From: Anaerobutyricum hallii
Lineage (GTDB): Bacteria; Bacillota; Clostridia; Lachnospirales; Lachnospiraceae
DNA: 64,000 nt
Assembly (NCBI RefSeq): GCF_900209925.1
Contig: NZ_LT907978.1
Span: 294,001-358,000, forward strand
Direction of reading: 5' to 3'
Shown one piece after another: positions 1-8,438 of the stretch. Numbering within the stretch: the first letter of the stretch is position 1; every line of letters starts with the position of its first letter. Below the pieces are notes generated by a model. It was given only the letters and a program-made list of their open reading frames with translations. It searched no databases and was not told the DNA's origin. The translations under genes were made by a program, and so were the position numbers.

Positions 1-630
1 GAATATGAAGGAATCTTTGAGGAAGTATTAGACCGTCTTGGCCAGATGCCTTTACCCCCATACATCACACATAAATTACAGGATAAAAACCGTTATCAGA
101 CAGTTTACGCAAAATATCAGGGATCTGCTGCCGCACCGACAGCCGGACTTCATTTTACAAATGAACTGTTAAAACAGATTGAAGATATGGGTGTAAACAT
201 TGCTCGCGTAACACTCCATGTAGGTCTTGGAACCTTCCGGCCTGTAAAAGTGGAAAATGTACTTGAACACCATATGCATTCTGAATACTATAATGTAACA
301 GAAACCGCAGCAAAGCTGATCAATGATACGAAAAGGAATGGTGGAAGAATTATCGCAGTAGGTACAACCAGTACAAGAACTCTGGAATCGGTTGCAGATG
401 ACAATGGAGTGATTCATCCGGGATGCGGTAATACAGAAATATTCATTTACCCAGGTTATAAATTTAAGGCAATTGACTGTCTTATTACAAACTTCCATCT
501 GCCGGAATCTACCCTTTTAATGCTCGTATCCGCATTAGCAGGAAAGGATCATATTATGGCAGCGTATGAGGAAGCGGTAAAAGAAAGATACAGGTTCTTC
601 TCCTTCGGGGATGCGATGTTTATTTGCTAA
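1..630 (+). CDS. queA: tRNA preQ1(34) S-adenosylmethionine ribosyltransferase-isomerase, 3' part
   Basis: The first 209 codons are open from base 1, so the 5' end lies outside the window. QueA transfers and isomerises the ribosyl part of S-adenosylmethionine onto preQ1 in the tRNA wobble position, giving epoxyqueuosine. The visible part has the family stretches [20 protein letters not shown] and a C-terminal [11 protein letters not shown]. After DAMF the reading frame runs into the repeat-like string tttgctaattgctaggga, so the last residues (IC) and the stop are probably supplied by the intergenic repeat. Its downstream neighbours on the plus strand are repeats only, and the next gene is convergent. 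The family assignment is firm; the extent of the missing part is about 130 residues by comparison with the usual 340. Confidence 0.93.
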   Translation, partial: EYEGIFEEVLDRLGQMPLPPYITHKLQDKNRYQTVYAKYQGSAAAPTAGLHFTNELLKQIEDMGVNIARVTLHVGLGTFRPVKVENVLEHHMHSEYYNVTETAAKLINDTKRNGGRIIAVGTTSTRTLESVADDNGVIHPGCGNTEIFIYPGYKFKAIDCLITNFHLPESTLLMLVSALAGKDHIMAAYEEAVKERYRFFSFGDAMFIC

Positions 631-692
631 TTGCTAGGGAGATAGATGCCGTTGAAGAGGAATGCTTTGAGCTGAATTGTATTCAGTCTTCT

Positions 693-858
693 AAAGAAAA
701 AAGAATTGTTATAAGTTTGATTTTGTTCCGTTGCGCTAAACATTCCATTCTGCCCAGAAAAACAGGAACTTGGGAAAAACGAGTCCCAAGTTCCTATGGT
801 CAGAATTCCATAGCGCAAAGTCGCAAAATGCAATACTTATAACAATTCTTTTTTCTTT
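693..858 (+). repeat. Family A palindrome, copy A1
   Basis: This is a 166-bp hairpin. The outer 23-base arms (693-715 and 836-858) are perfectly complementary and contain GAATTGTTATAAG / CTTATAACAATTC. Inside are the TTGCGCTA/TAGCGCAA helix, an ATTCTG/CAGAAT helix and an apical GGAACTTGGG/CCCAAGTTCC hairpin with loop AAAAACGAGT. Both ends carry A- or T-rich tracts, so it could terminate transcription in either direction. It lies between the convergent genes queA and the DUF554 gene. Outer flanks (GCTGAATTGT near 671, ACAATTCAGC near 870) extend the dyad to about 200 bp. Confidence 0.85.
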
Positions 859-942
859 ATCGTAGTTCTCTTACAATTCAGCATAAAGTTTTATTTCAGC
901 GGCTGGATAGTTTTGATAGCAAATTAGCAATTTATGTATAAG

Positions 943-1073
943 GAGAGAAGGGGATTGTCCAGAGGGCTATGGTTTTTATATAAATTAAAATCTCCATAGG
1001 GGAATATTTTTTACTTCTACTTTATGGAGAATTTTTCTTTAGTTAACTCTCATAATTTTCTGGGCAATCCCCG
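943..1073. repeat. Family J inverted-repeat segment, copy J1
   Basis: The left edge reads GAGAAGGGGATTGTCCAGA and the right edge TTCTGGGCAATCCCC, imperfect inverted copies of each other. Related segments occur at 25510-25672, 26021-26184, 39208-39373 and 53704-53888, always next to a family A or B palindrome. The interior contains the paired strings ctccata and tatggag. No coding capacity is seen. Confidence 0.6.
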
Positions 1074-1128
1074 CTATTTCTATCTAAGATTTAAATACTA
1101 ATTTCCATTTGGAGCCAAAAAACAGAAA

Positions 1129-1240
1129 AGCAGAAATTTAATATACAATAGAATGTGATGTCGGAGCAAGTAAAAATGCCGTACAGGCATTTTCTACGAA
1201 GCGACTATCTTCACATTCTATTGTATATTAAATTTCTGCT
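1129..1240 (+). repeat. Family C palindrome, copy C1
   Basis: This is a 112-bp hairpin with arms that start AGCAGAAATTTAATATAC and close with the complement. It holds the internal-loop signature CGGAGC on the left and AGCGACTA on the right, and an inner AAAATGCC/GGCATTTT-type stem. The copy-specific stem bases (ATACAATAGAATGTGA) differ from C2 and C3 but are paired within this copy. It abuts the 3' side of the DUF554 gene, so it sits between two convergent genes. Confidence 0.85.
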
Positions 1241-1302
1241 TTTTGTCTGTTTAGCTCCTCAAATTAGTATTTTATTCGAGTTCTTTTTTTAGTGAAATCT
1301 TT

Positions 1303-2028
1303 TTAAGAAACAAAAGGAAGTACATATGTTACCCAGAGGTGGCTTAATGGCATGGCAAGTATCATTGCCGGTATCATATCTGCTACAGGAAATTCTTTCA
1401 CTTTCATCATTCGGAAGCCAGTTGCTACAAGAAGTACTCCGCCACAAGCTTTGAAATCACAGATCATAGTTTCTGTGCAGAATGGATAAATCGCCCCGGC
1501 AAGTAAAAAAAGCAGCATGAATACGATAAACTGAGGGATTGCAATTACACAGGTTACAAATCCAAGAACGCAGGCAAAGATTAAAGCGGTTGGAAGATCA
1601 AGAATTGTCTTGGCTAAAAGAATACTGTGATCACCAGTCATTCCGGCTGTGATACTTCCGTAGATTCCAGTACCGCTTGCACAAAATAATACGATAGCGG
1701 TTACCAGTACACTCTGATATTCTGCATCCTTTGTTCCCTGACCGGGAATGATTTTAGAAATAATCTTTTCCATTCCCATCCCCATGTTTTGTATTATTGT
1801 ACCAAGATGAATAGCAAGTCCTATTACTGTTCCTAAAATAACAGAAAGGATAACAGCAGGCATGTTTTTCATCAGGGCAATGGAACTAATGCCCATGGTC
1901 ATCGCACAGGCACCAAAAACTAAATTGAGATTTGTCTTGAAAGATTCACTTAATCGTGGTCCGATAAAGGTACCTAAAATTCCTCCGATGATAATTCCAA
2001 GACAGTTCACAATAACTCCAATTGGCAT
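1303..2028 (-). CDS. DUF554 family integral membrane protein
   Basis: The product is 241 residues and almost entirely hydrophobic, with about seven predicted membrane spans. It has the DUF554 (YdfK-like) opening MPIGVIVNCLGIIIGGILGT and repeated glycine-rich helices such as VIGLAIHLGTII and FVTCVIAIPQF. The function of the family is not established; a transport role is often guessed. The start at 2028 is preferred to an upstream in-frame codon at 2091 because it has AAGGAGA about 12 bases upstream and matches the family N-terminus. It lies 72 bases downstream of aroE on the same strand, and this gap contains a short family E motif (2065-2085), so co-transcription is likely but may be modulated. 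Confidence 0.85.
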   Translation of the reverse strand: MPIGVIVNCLGIIIGGILGTFIGPRLSESFKTNLNLVFGACAMTMGISSIALMKNMPAVILSVILGTVIGLAIHLGTIIQNMGMGMEKIISKIIPGQGTKDAEYQSVLVTAIVLFCASGTGIYGSITAGMTGDHSILLAKTILDLPTALIFACVLGFVTCVIAIPQFIVFMLLFLLAGAIYPFCTETMICDFKACGGVLLVATGFRMMKVKEFPVADMIPAMILAMPLSHLWVTYVLPFVS

Positions 2029-2064
2029 AAAATATATTCTCCTTCCAGTATAAAATGCTGTTAA

Positions 2065-2085
2065 GGGCAAAATATCTTTTGACCC
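2065..2085 (-). repeat. Family E motif, short form (E5)
   Basis: On the minus strand this reads GGGTCAAAAGATATTTTGCCC, here broken as GGGTCAAAAG, ATAT, TTTGCCC. It is a small imperfect hairpin. It belongs to a motif that recurs at 8156-8174, 30041-30110, 31529-31577 and 42320-42392. Here it lies in the aroE-DUF554 gap, 37 bases upstream of the DUF554 start. Confidence 0.5.
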
Positions 2086-2100
2086 TAACAATGTAGTATA

Positions 2101-3036
2101 CTAGAAAGGAATATTTTCTGCAACGTCTGCAAGTGGTTCAACACCCTCTTCTTCTCGTTTAGCGAGGAAAGCCTTTAATTCCTGAGCAGGCATATCAAGT
2201 CCGGTATATAACTTAAATGCACCGGCTCCCTGCCATAAAAGCATACCTTTTCCACCAATGACATTCTCTTCTTTGCATCCATTTGCAACAGCATCTGCCA
2301 TAAGCTTAGTTACTAGTGGATGGTAAATAACATCGTACACAACCATATCTTCATGAAATACACTCATATCAGTAATAAGAGACTGCCCATCAAGAGCCGG
2401 AGCCATTCCTACACAGGTTCCATTAATGAGAATATCGCAGCTGCGTACTTTTTCATGCATAAAATCTGTGTCACTCAGTGGATGGAATTCCAATTTACAC
2501 TTCACACCATCCTCCATCATCTTCTGTCCGATAGATGCAACGTGCTCAAGACCTTCATTGCTTCTGTTAAATACAGTGATGGATTTCGCTCCATCTAAGG
2601 CACACTGTACCATAATGGCAGTTGCGGCTCCACCTGCACCAAATAAAACAATATCTTTATCTATAATTGATACGTTATGATCTTTTAAATCTAAAACAAC
2701 ACCCATACCATCTGTGATATGACCTGTTAAAACGCCGTTATCGTTGACAATAGTATTAACAGCCCCAACGAATCTTGCAGCATCAGATAATTTATCCATA
2801 TTGCGGCATACTTCCTGTTTACATGGCATAGTAACGTTGGCACCACGCATATTCAGTCGTCTCATGGCAGCTAAGGAATCTTTTACTTGGGATGCATCAG
2901 TATCAAAGGCAAGATAAGCACAATCAATTCCGTAATAATCAAAGCAGAAGTTGTACATAATCGGTGAGCCGGAGTGCTTGATCGGGGTGCCGAATACACC
3001 TAATAATCTTGTTTTGCCTGAAATTCTTGTATCCAT
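2101..3036 (-). CDS. aroE: Shikimate dehydrogenase (AroE/YdiB class)
   Basis: The 311-residue protein reduces 3-dehydroshikimate to shikimate with NADPH in aromatic amino-acid synthesis. The shikimate-binding loop HSGSP is at residues 21-25, the catalytic lysine of the NVTMPCK motif at 73, the paired Asn-Thr at 94-95 and the catalytic Asp in HITDG at 109. The nucleotide-binding GAGGAA is at 133-138. It is about 30 residues longer than E. coli AroE, closer to the YdiB quinate/shikimate branch, so quinate use is possible. GGAGGA lies just upstream of the ATG. The gene diverges from nfo across about 300 bases. Confidence 0.93.
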   Translation of the reverse strand: MDTRISGKTRLLGVFGTPIKHSGSPIMYNFCFDYYGIDCAYLAFDTDASQVKDSLAAMRRLNMRGANVTMPCKQEVCRNMDKLSDAARFVGAVNTIVNDNGVLTGHITDGMGVVLDLKDHNVSIIDKDIVLFGAGGAATAIMVQCALDGAKSITVFNRSNEGLEHVASIGQKMMEDGVKCKLEFHPLSDTDFMHEKVRSCDILINGTCVGMAPALDGQSLITDMSVFHEDMVVYDVIYHPLVTKLMADAVANGCKEENVIGGKGMLLWQGAGAFKLYTGLDMPAQELKAFLAKREEEGVEPLADVAENIPF

Positions 3037-3177
3037 AATAATTCCTCCATAAATATAATATTAAACCACACTACAATACTTTAAAAATTAACACTTTAAA
3101 GCATGTAAGTGCTTGCTTGTTAAAATACCATTTTCTTATGATAATGTCAAGATAAATTATGTAATTTTTAAAAATTC

Positions 3178-3215
3178 AAGAATGCCCCAGCAGTCTTGCT
3201 GCGAGATGCGCGTCA
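3178..3215 (-). repeat. Family F-like motif with hairpin (F5)
   Basis: On the minus strand the segment reads GCAGCAAGACTGCTGGGGC followed by ATTCTTGAA. It shares the GGCATTCTTGA ending with copies at about 34632, 42437 and 59485. AGCAAGACTGCT is itself nearly palindromic. It lies in the divergent aroE/nfo spacer. Confidence 0.4.
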
Positions 3216-3252
3216 TGCATTAAAAAACAGATAATCAGAAATTACTATTTTC

Positions 3253-3281
3253 TTGCGCATCAACTTTTGGTTTGGTATTAT
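3253..3281 (+). promoter_or_regulatory. Probable sigma-A promoter of nfo
   Basis: A TTGCGC -35 box (3253-3258) and a TATTAT -10 box (3276-3281) are separated by 17 bases. The predicted start is near 3288, about 45 bases before the nfo ATG. Assigned from consensus only. Confidence 0.6.
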
Positions 3282-3332
3282 AAAGCCACAGAAAATAGAT
3301 AGAAAATACAATGAAAAGATATGGAGATTATT

Positions 3333-4241
3333 ATGATAAAGTTAGGTTGCCATGTTGGCATGAGTGGGAAAGAGATGTTTCTCGGATCTGTGAAAGAAGC
3401 TCTTTCTTATAATGCAAATACATTTATGATTTATACCGGTGCACCGCAGAATACGCGTAGAAAGCCAATAGAAGAGCTTCGAATAGAAGAAGGATGGGAA
3501 TTAATGAAGAAAAATGCGATTGATGAGTTTGTAGTGCATGCGCCATATATTATTAATCTGGCGAATACGGTAAAGCCGGAAACATTTGAACTGGCTGTAG
3601 ACTTTTTGCAGTTAGAACTTGAGAGAACACAGGCTTTGGGATGCAGGACACTGGTTTTACATCCGGGTGCGCATGTAGGTGCGGGAGCAGATGCAGGAAT
3701 AAAACAGATTATTAAAGGGTTAAATAAAGTATTTGATGCAGATAAAGACGGAACAGTAAATATTGCACTGGAGACAATGGCTGGGAAAGGGACAGAGATT
3801 GGGAGAAGCTTTGAAGAAATCGCTGCTATTTATGAGGGCGTAGAGCATGCAGAACGATTGAGAGTCTGTTTTGATACCTGCCATACAAGTGATGCCGGTT
3901 ATGCAGTAAAAGAAGATTTTGATTATGTTATAGAGACATTTGATAAGATTATTGGAAAAGAACAGATTGCGGTTTTTCATATAAATGACAGTAAGAATCC
4001 TCAGGGAGCTCACAAAGACCGTCATGAAAATATAGGATTTGGCGAGCTTGGTTATGAATGTCTGCAAAAAATTGTTTATAATAAAGAGTTTGAACAAGTA
4101 CCTAAAATACTGGAAACTCCCTATATACCGAATCCAGAAACGAAAAAGAGAGCATATGCTCCATATAAATATGAAATTGCCATGTTAAAAGAAGGTATAT
4201 TTCAAGCCGATTTAAAAGAAAAAATTTTGGAGGGAAAATAA
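3333..4241 (+). CDS. nfo: Deoxyribonuclease IV (endonuclease IV, AP endonuclease)
   Basis: The 302-residue product is a class II AP endonuclease that cuts 5' to abasic sites in base-excision repair. The family segments LGCHVGMSG near the N-terminus, [48 protein letters not shown] and [21 protein letters not shown] carry the His, Glu and Asp ligands of the three zinc ions. The ATG at 3333 is chosen because ATGGAGA sits 6 bases upstream; an in-frame ATG at 3321 is inside that ribosome site. The stop is followed after a single base by the ATG of the metallo-hydrolase gene, so the two are translationally close and almost certainly one operon. Confidence 0.95.
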   Translation: MIKLGCHVGMSGKEMFLGSVKEALSYNANTFMIYTGAPQNTRRKPIEELRIEEGWELMKKNAIDEFVVHAPYIINLANTVKPETFELAVDFLQLELERTQALGCRTLVLHPGAHVGAGADAGIKQIIKGLNKVFDADKDGTVNIALETMAGKGTEIGRSFEEIAAIYEGVEHAERLRVCFDTCHTSDAGYAVKEDFDYVIETFDKIIGKEQIAVFHINDSKNPQGAHKDRHENIGFGELGYECLQKIVYNKEFEQVPKILETPYIPNPETKKRAYAPYKYEIAMLKEGIFQADLKEKILEGK

Positions 4242-4242
4242 A

Positions 4243-4950
4243 ATGGACAAAGTAACAGTTACGTATATTAAACATAGTGGCTTTCTTGTGGAAACAAAAG
4301 AAAGTTATTTATTATTTGATTATTGGGAAGGAAAGCTCCCAGAACTGCAATACGATAAAGAACTTTATGTTTTTTCCAGTCATGCGCATCATGATCATTA
4401 TACGAAAGATATTTTTAAATTAGAAAATAAATGTAAAAAAGTTGTTTATGTTTTATCTTCGGATATTAAAAGAGCAAGTAGTTTTTGGAAAAAAGCAGAG
4501 AATGTTCTATTTATGAAGCCTCATGAAGAAAAAGTCATAGATGCATGTACAGTGTCTACACTAAAATCTACAGATGAAGGAGTTGCATTTCTTGTAAAAA
4601 CAGAAGGAAAGACAATTTATCATGCAGGAGATCTTCATTGGTGGGATTGGCCGGGAGAGCCGGAAGAAGATAATAAAATGATGGAACGGCAATATAAAGA
4701 AGAATTAGAATCTTTAAAAAAAGAAAGCATCGATTATGCATTTGTTGTTCTCGACCCAAGACAGGAAGAATCAGAAACTCTTGGAATAGATTACTTTATA
4801 AAAAATGTCGGAGCACGTTTTATTTTTCCGATGCATTGTTGGGAACAGTATGATATTATTGAAAGATACAAGAGAAATAATGACAGGAAGTTTCTTACAG
4901 GACAGATTATGGATATTACAGGGCAGGAACAGCAGTTTATCCTGGAGTAA
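4243..4950 (+). CDS. Metallo-beta-lactamase-fold hydrolase
   Basis: The 235-residue protein has the zinc motif HAHHDH at residues 47-52 and a later YHAGDLHWW stretch with the bridging Asp and a His, and HCW near the C-terminus as a further ligand. It resembles the UlaG-like/YycJ-like L-ascorbate lactonase and RNase-type beta-lactamase-fold group; the substrate cannot be read from sequence. It starts one base after nfo, so a nucleic-acid or nucleotide-linked role is possible, but that is inference. A 117-base gap without a clear terminator separates it from ridA. Confidence 0.85.
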   Translation: MDKVTVTYIKHSGFLVETKESYLLFDYWEGKLPELQYDKELYVFSSHAHHDHYTKDIFKLENKCKKVVYVLSSDIKRASSFWKKAENVLFMKPHEEKVIDACTVSTLKSTDEGVAFLVKTEGKTIYHAGDLHWWDWPGEPEEDNKMMERQYKEELESLKKESIDYAFVVLDPRQEESETLGIDYFIKNVGARFIFPMHCWEQYDIIERYKRNNDRKFLTGQIMDITGQEQQFILE

Positions 4951-5066
4951 GTTTTATCTGTTAAAAAGTCCTAAAAGAAATAATACAATGAAAAAGACAA
5001 CAGTGACATGGTAATATAAAGATAACAATTACTATATCAGGAAGAACAGAAAGGAAAAATTTAATT

Positions 5067-5450
5067 ATGGAAAAGAAAGTTATCGTATCAGAAAAGTCCC
5101 CCGCTGCAATTGGACCATATTCACAGGCAATAGAGTATAATGGTCTTATATATACATCAGGAGTTATTGGTGTGAATCCGGCAACAGGTGAAGTCGGAGC
5201 TACGATCGAAGAACAGACAACACAGGTTTTTGAAAACTTAAAAGGACTCCTTGCTGATGCCGGAAGCAGTCTGGATCAGGCTATTAAGACAACCGTTTTC
5301 ATTAAAAATATGGACGATTTTGGAAAAGTAAATGAAATTTATTCCACCTATTTTACAGGTGCATTTCCGGCACGTTCTTGTGTAGAAGTAGCAAGACTTC
5401 CAAAAGATCTGTTAATTGAAGTTGAAGTGACTGCGATCAAAGACAGATAA
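5067..5450 (+). CDS. ridA: RidA family enamine/imine deaminase
   Basis: The 127-residue protein is full length for RidA/YjgF. RidA hydrolyses reactive 2-aminoacrylate and related enamines made by PLP enzymes. SPAAIGPYSQA at the N-terminus and PARSCVEVARLPKD with the substrate-binding arginine at residue 103 and a glutamate near 118-120 (LIEVEVTAI) are present, so it should be active. AGAAAGGA lies shortly upstream of the ATG. It stands alone between the nfo pair and the HPr-like gene. Confidence 0.93.
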   Translation: MEKKVIVSEKSPAAIGPYSQAIEYNGLIYTSGVIGVNPATGEVGATIEEQTTQVFENLKGLLADAGSSLDQAIKTTVFIKNMDDFGKVNEIYSTYFTGAFPARSCVEVARLPKDLLIEVEVTAIKDR

Positions 5451-5522
5451 TTTTACCACACCTCAATTTATATAAAGAGATTTTTTGTTGGATTTCAGCT
5501 AGAATTGCCGATGCTTTGATAA

Positions 5523-5551
5523 TTGAAGACTACTCTGAAATGTGATAAAAT
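5523..5551 (+). promoter_or_regulatory. Probable sigma-A promoter of the HPr-like gene
   Basis: TTGAAG (5523-5528) and TAAAAT (5546-5551) are spaced by 17 bases, about 85 bases upstream of the start codon. Assigned from consensus only. Confidence 0.5.
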
Positions 5552-5637
5552 AAAACTAATAGAAATAGCTTTTTTCTTAATTGAGAAGGGGAAAGTTAAA
5601 CATATCAGGTATAAGTATGGAGGAGGAGTAGAAACAT

Positions 5638-5901
5638 ATGGTACACGCGGAATTGACTATTATAAATGAGCAGGGAATCCACCTTGGACCAGCGAATAAG
5701 ATTGCCAATTTGGCGGATCGTTATGATTGTCAGATCCATTTCAAGACAGAATATATGGATGTGAATGCCAAAAGTATTATTAACTTGATTAGTGGAACAT
5801 TCCGACAGGGAGATGTTATACAATGTGTGTGTGACGGACCGGGTGAAAAAGAAGCATTAGAAGCAATGAAAGAAATATTAGCAAAAGATTTAGAAGAATA
5901 A
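5638..5901 (+). CDS. HPr-like phosphocarrier paralogue lacking Arg17
   Basis: The 87-residue protein aligns with HPr over its whole length. The active-site His15 is kept (QGIHLGPA), but the invariant Arg17 is Gly and Ala16 is Leu. The regulatory serine equivalent to Ser46 is present in NAKSI. Arg17 stabilises phosphohistidine in PTS HPr, so this protein may be a poor phosphate carrier and more a regulatory, Crh-like protein phosphorylated on Ser46; that is inference. GGAGGAGG lies upstream of the ATG. It is monocistronic, closed by a strong hairpin at 5920-5979. No PTS enzyme gene is seen in the window. Confidence 0.8.
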   Translation: MVHAELTIINEQGIHLGPANKIANLADRYDCQIHFKTEYMDVNAKSIINLISGTFRQGDVIQCVCDGPGEKEALEAMKEILAKDLEE

Positions 5902-5919
5902 ATACGAATTTCCATCTGG

Positions 5920-5979
5920 AGCCGAAAAGCAGAAAACCAGAAATTCCATATAGAATTTCTGGTTTTCTGTTTTTCGGCT
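5920..5979. terminator. Bidirectional terminator; minimal family C palindrome
   Basis: A 26-base arm beginning AGCCGAAAAGCAGAAAACC pairs with its complement ending in TTTTTCGGCT around an 8-base loop. It lies between convergent genes, with poly-T character on both strands. Its flanks and arms are those of family C (compare 21410-21460 and 34020-34050), but the whole central loop domain is missing, so it is a reduced family member. Confidence 0.8.
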
Positions 5980-5987
5980 ATTTATCT

Positions 5988-7370
5988 TTAATGAGCTTTT
6001 TCATAATTTTTTAAGGCTATTAAGGCTTTTCTTGATAGTGGGTACAGCATTATGATATTAAAAATCGTCATCAATCCGATGCCTACATCACCTAAATCCC
6101 ATACAATAGTATAAGTAGCAAGTCCTCCGACAAAGAGCATTACAAGTGCGAGAACTTTGTAAGCAGTCTGAGAGAACCAGTTGTCTCCGAATAGATAAGC
6201 TACGTTAGAACGGGCATAAAAGAGAATGCCGATAAAAGTGGAGAAACTGAATAACCATAAAGTGATGGCAATAAAGATTACTCCAAATGTACCTAAATGG
6301 TATTCCATTGCTTTTTGTAACAAATCCATTCCAACAAGTCCTTTTGTAAGACTAGTTGGTGTAAGAAGCATGATCATAGCAGTACAACTGCAGATCATAA
6401 GTGTATCAATAAAAACTCCTAATGCCTGTGTTAATCCCACTTTAACAGGATTATCAGAAACAGCAGCGGCTGCCGCACAAGGGGCCGAACCTGAACCGGC
6501 TTCATTAGAGAAAAGTCCTCGTTTGATTCCGTTCATGAGAACGGCGCCAAAGCCGCCACCGGCTACCTGACGGAGTCCAAAAGCTTCAGAAAAAATACGT
6601 GAAAATACTCCGGGAAGCTGTGTGATATTTGTGATAATGATAAACAATGTAATCAATAAATAACATCCTGCCATAATCGGAACAATAATATCCAAAACCT
6701 TTACCGTTGCATTTTTTCGAAGAACAATAATCGCGGCAAGTGCTACGAGAACAATAGTGGTGTAAAGCGGTGGAATATGAAATGCATTTTTGAATGCAGA
6801 TGCTACAGAATTACTTACAACCTGGCTGATACCACACCAGCATATTAAACCGGAAATGGCAAAAAGTACGGAAATAAGAACGTAACGTTTTTGCTTTCCT
6901 GTTTTTTCTTCAAAATAACGGTGAATGTAATAAGCCGGACCACCTCGATATCCTCCGTAAAGAGGATCCTTTTCTTTATAGATCTGCGCTAAGGTTGCCT
7001 CGATGAATGCTGTGGATGATCCGATAAGAGCTGTGAGCCACATCCAGAAAACTGCACCGGCACCCCCGGCAGAAATTGCGGCAACGACACCGACCAGATT
7101 TCCCATTCCAACACGTGTTGCCGTAGAAACGATTAGTGTCTGTATGACAGAAAGTGCACTTTTCTCATCTCCTTTTTTTTCAAAAAGAGCTCCTACCATA
7201 TCTTTAAAAAGACGTATTGGTAGAAATCTTGTCCGGATCGTGAAATAAAATCCGGTAGGAATTAGTAAAATGACTAAAAGAGAAAGGGAGAGAGTTCCGC
7301 CGCCAGGTAGAGGCAGTGTGAGCAAATCTCCCCATAAAAAATTGTAGACTGTTTCAATTATTTTGACCAT
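5988..7370 (-). CDS. Alanine or glycine:cation symporter (AGCS family)
   Basis: The 460-residue membrane protein has about eleven hydrophobic spans and the AGCS family segments PGGGTLSLSL near residue 23, TATRVGMGNLVGVVAAISAGGAGAVFW (about 83-109, quoted in parts) and FSNEAGSGSAP in the centre. AGCS proteins import alanine or glycine with sodium. The start ATG at 7370 has GGAGG upstream (ataTCCTCC on the plus strand). It is monocistronic; its 3' end abuts the hairpin at 5920-5979. The substrate is inferred from family only. Confidence 0.9.
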   Translation of the reverse strand: MVKIIETVYNFLWGDLLTLPLPGGGTLSLSLLVILLIPTGFYFTIRTRFLPIRLFKDMVGALFEKKGDEKSALSVIQTLIVSTATRVGMGNLVGVVAAISAGGAGAVFWMWLTALIGSSTAFIEATLAQIYKEKDPLYGGYRGGPAYYIHRYFEEKTGKQKRYVLISVLFAISGLICWCGISQVVSNSVASAFKNAFHIPPLYTTIVLVALAAIIVLRKNATVKVLDIIVPIMAGCYLLITLFIIITNITQLPGVFSRIFSEAFGLRQVAGGGFGAVLMNGIKRGLFSNEAGSGSAPCAAAAAVSDNPVKVGLTQALGVFIDTLMICSCTAMIMLLTPTSLTKGLVGMDLLQKAMEYHLGTFGVIFIAITLWLFSFSTFIGILFYARSNVAYLFGDNWFSQTAYKVLALVMLFVGGLATYTIVWDLGDVGIGLMTIFNIIMLYPLSRKALIALKNYEKAH

Positions 7371-7499
7371 ATTCGTTTATATCCTCCTAAAAATAGTATA
7401 TAATTTCTCGTCTGTTTTGTAAATAAATAGTTGACAGAATATGAAAAATGGAATAAAATGTAAAATAAATATATAAATAGAAATAAAATACTTAATTGG

Positions 7500-7645
7500 A
7501 ATTAGAAGGAATGAAAAACACAAAGAACTTTCGAAGTCTTTCTATAAAGAAATATAAAGAAAGATAAGGCAAGATAAGGATAAGAAAGGATAGGGATAAG
7601 AATAAGAACAACAAAGTCAAGCAAGAATGCTGCGGTATTCTTGAG
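7500..7645. other. Purine-rich spacer with small hairpin
   Basis: The spacer is strongly biased to A and G on the plus strand between 7500 and 7612, with repeated AAGATAAGG-type units, then CAAGAATGCTGCGGTATTCTTG (7621-7642, quoted as arms CAAGAAT and ATTCTTG) forms a 7-bp hairpin that shares the ATTCTTGA end with family F. No gene is seen. Confidence 0.4.
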
Positions 7646-7660
7646 AGGGAGGAGCGGATA

Positions 7661-8101
7661 TTGAGATTAGTTACAGTAATTGTTATTTTTGGAATCTTGC
7701 TGCTTATTTCAATCGTGGATTTTAAAATTCACATGATTCCGGATCAGTTGAATATGTTATTATTTTTGGCAGGAATATGGAGCAGTTTTGTATTTCAGAA
7801 GATTACAATAACAGGAAGGTTTTTTGGTATTTTTGTAGTGAGTATTCCGTTTTTTATTATTGCATTACTGTCTTCTGGTGGACTGGGTGGAGGAGATATT
7901 AAACTAATGGCGGCAAGTGGGGTACTGTTAGGAGTGACAGGGAATGTTTTTGCTGCCTGTTTTGGTCTGTTGTTAGGAGGTTTTTGTGGAGTGTTTCTTT
8001 TGCTCACAAAACGTATTGGGTATAAGGAGTGTTTTGCGCTGGGACCTTTTTTGTGTCTGGGAATTGCGATTGTATTTTTTCAGATAAATTTTTTACGGTG
8101 A
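7661..8101 (+). CDS. Stand-alone A24 prepilin peptidase (CpaA/TadV-like)
   Basis: The 146-residue protein is only the catalytic membrane domain of type IV prepilin peptidases and lacks the cysteine-rich methylase domain. The two aspartates are Asp20 (IVDFKIHMIPD) and Asp79 in the GGGDIKLM motif. Five or six spans are predicted. The start is a TTG at 7661 with GGGAGGAG upstream; no better start exists. Such short forms process Flp/Tad or competence pseudopilins, but no pilin gene lies in the window. The next gene, nifJ, has its own promoter. Confidence 0.85.
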   Translation: MRLVTVIVIFGILLLISIVDFKIHMIPDQLNMLLFLAGIWSSFVFQKITITGRFFGIFVVSIPFFIIALLSSGGLGGGDIKLMAASGVLLGVTGNVFAACFGLLLGGFCGVFLLLTKRIGYKECFALGPFLCLGIAIVFFQINFLR

Positions 8102-8155
8102 TGTTACTGTATAATTTTCTCTGAGTTGTTGATTTAAGTGAAAAAATGATAGCTG

Positions 8156-8174
8156 CAAAATACCTTTTGACCCT
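8156..8174 (-). repeat. Family E motif, short form (E4)
   Basis: On the minus strand this is AGGGTCAAAAGGTATTTTG, the core of family E without its central insert. It lies 280 bases before nifJ, downstream of the prepilin peptidase gene. Confidence 0.5.
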
Positions 8175-8360
8175 CCAATATCTTATTGATAAAAATAGAC
8201 AAATTAAGAGATAAGAAGTCGGTATAATACATTGTTAGTTTCGAGACGAAATTAACATAAAATTGTACTCGAAAAAATACGCTGTCAAGGGGAAATTTTG
8301 GCATAAAAAGGCTGTTTCGGACAAGATTTTGTATTTTAGAAGGAACAGTTCCGAATAAGC

Positions 8361-8389
8361 TTTACATTGCCTCGAAAAAATGATAATAT
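8361..8389 (+). promoter_or_regulatory. Probable sigma-A promoter of nifJ
   Basis: TTTACA (8361-8366) and TAATAT (8384-8389) are spaced by 17 bases, with TSS near 8396 and the ribosome site AAGGAGG at 8424-8430. The rest of the 335-base upstream spacer holds the E4 motif and no gene. Confidence 0.65.
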
Positions 8390-8438
8390 TATGTCGAATT
8401 TAAAATAAACCACAACTTTTGACAAGGAGGAATAATCA

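Noticed and set aside
627-833. A recurring reading frame inside family A palindromes on the minus strand (similar peptides starting MHFATLRYGILTIGTWDS at 627-833, 21463-21714 and 36854-37105)
   Set aside because: It lies inside the hairpin, the frames differ in length and end, there is no ribosome site, and the changes follow base pairing rather than codons. It is a by-product of the palindrome.
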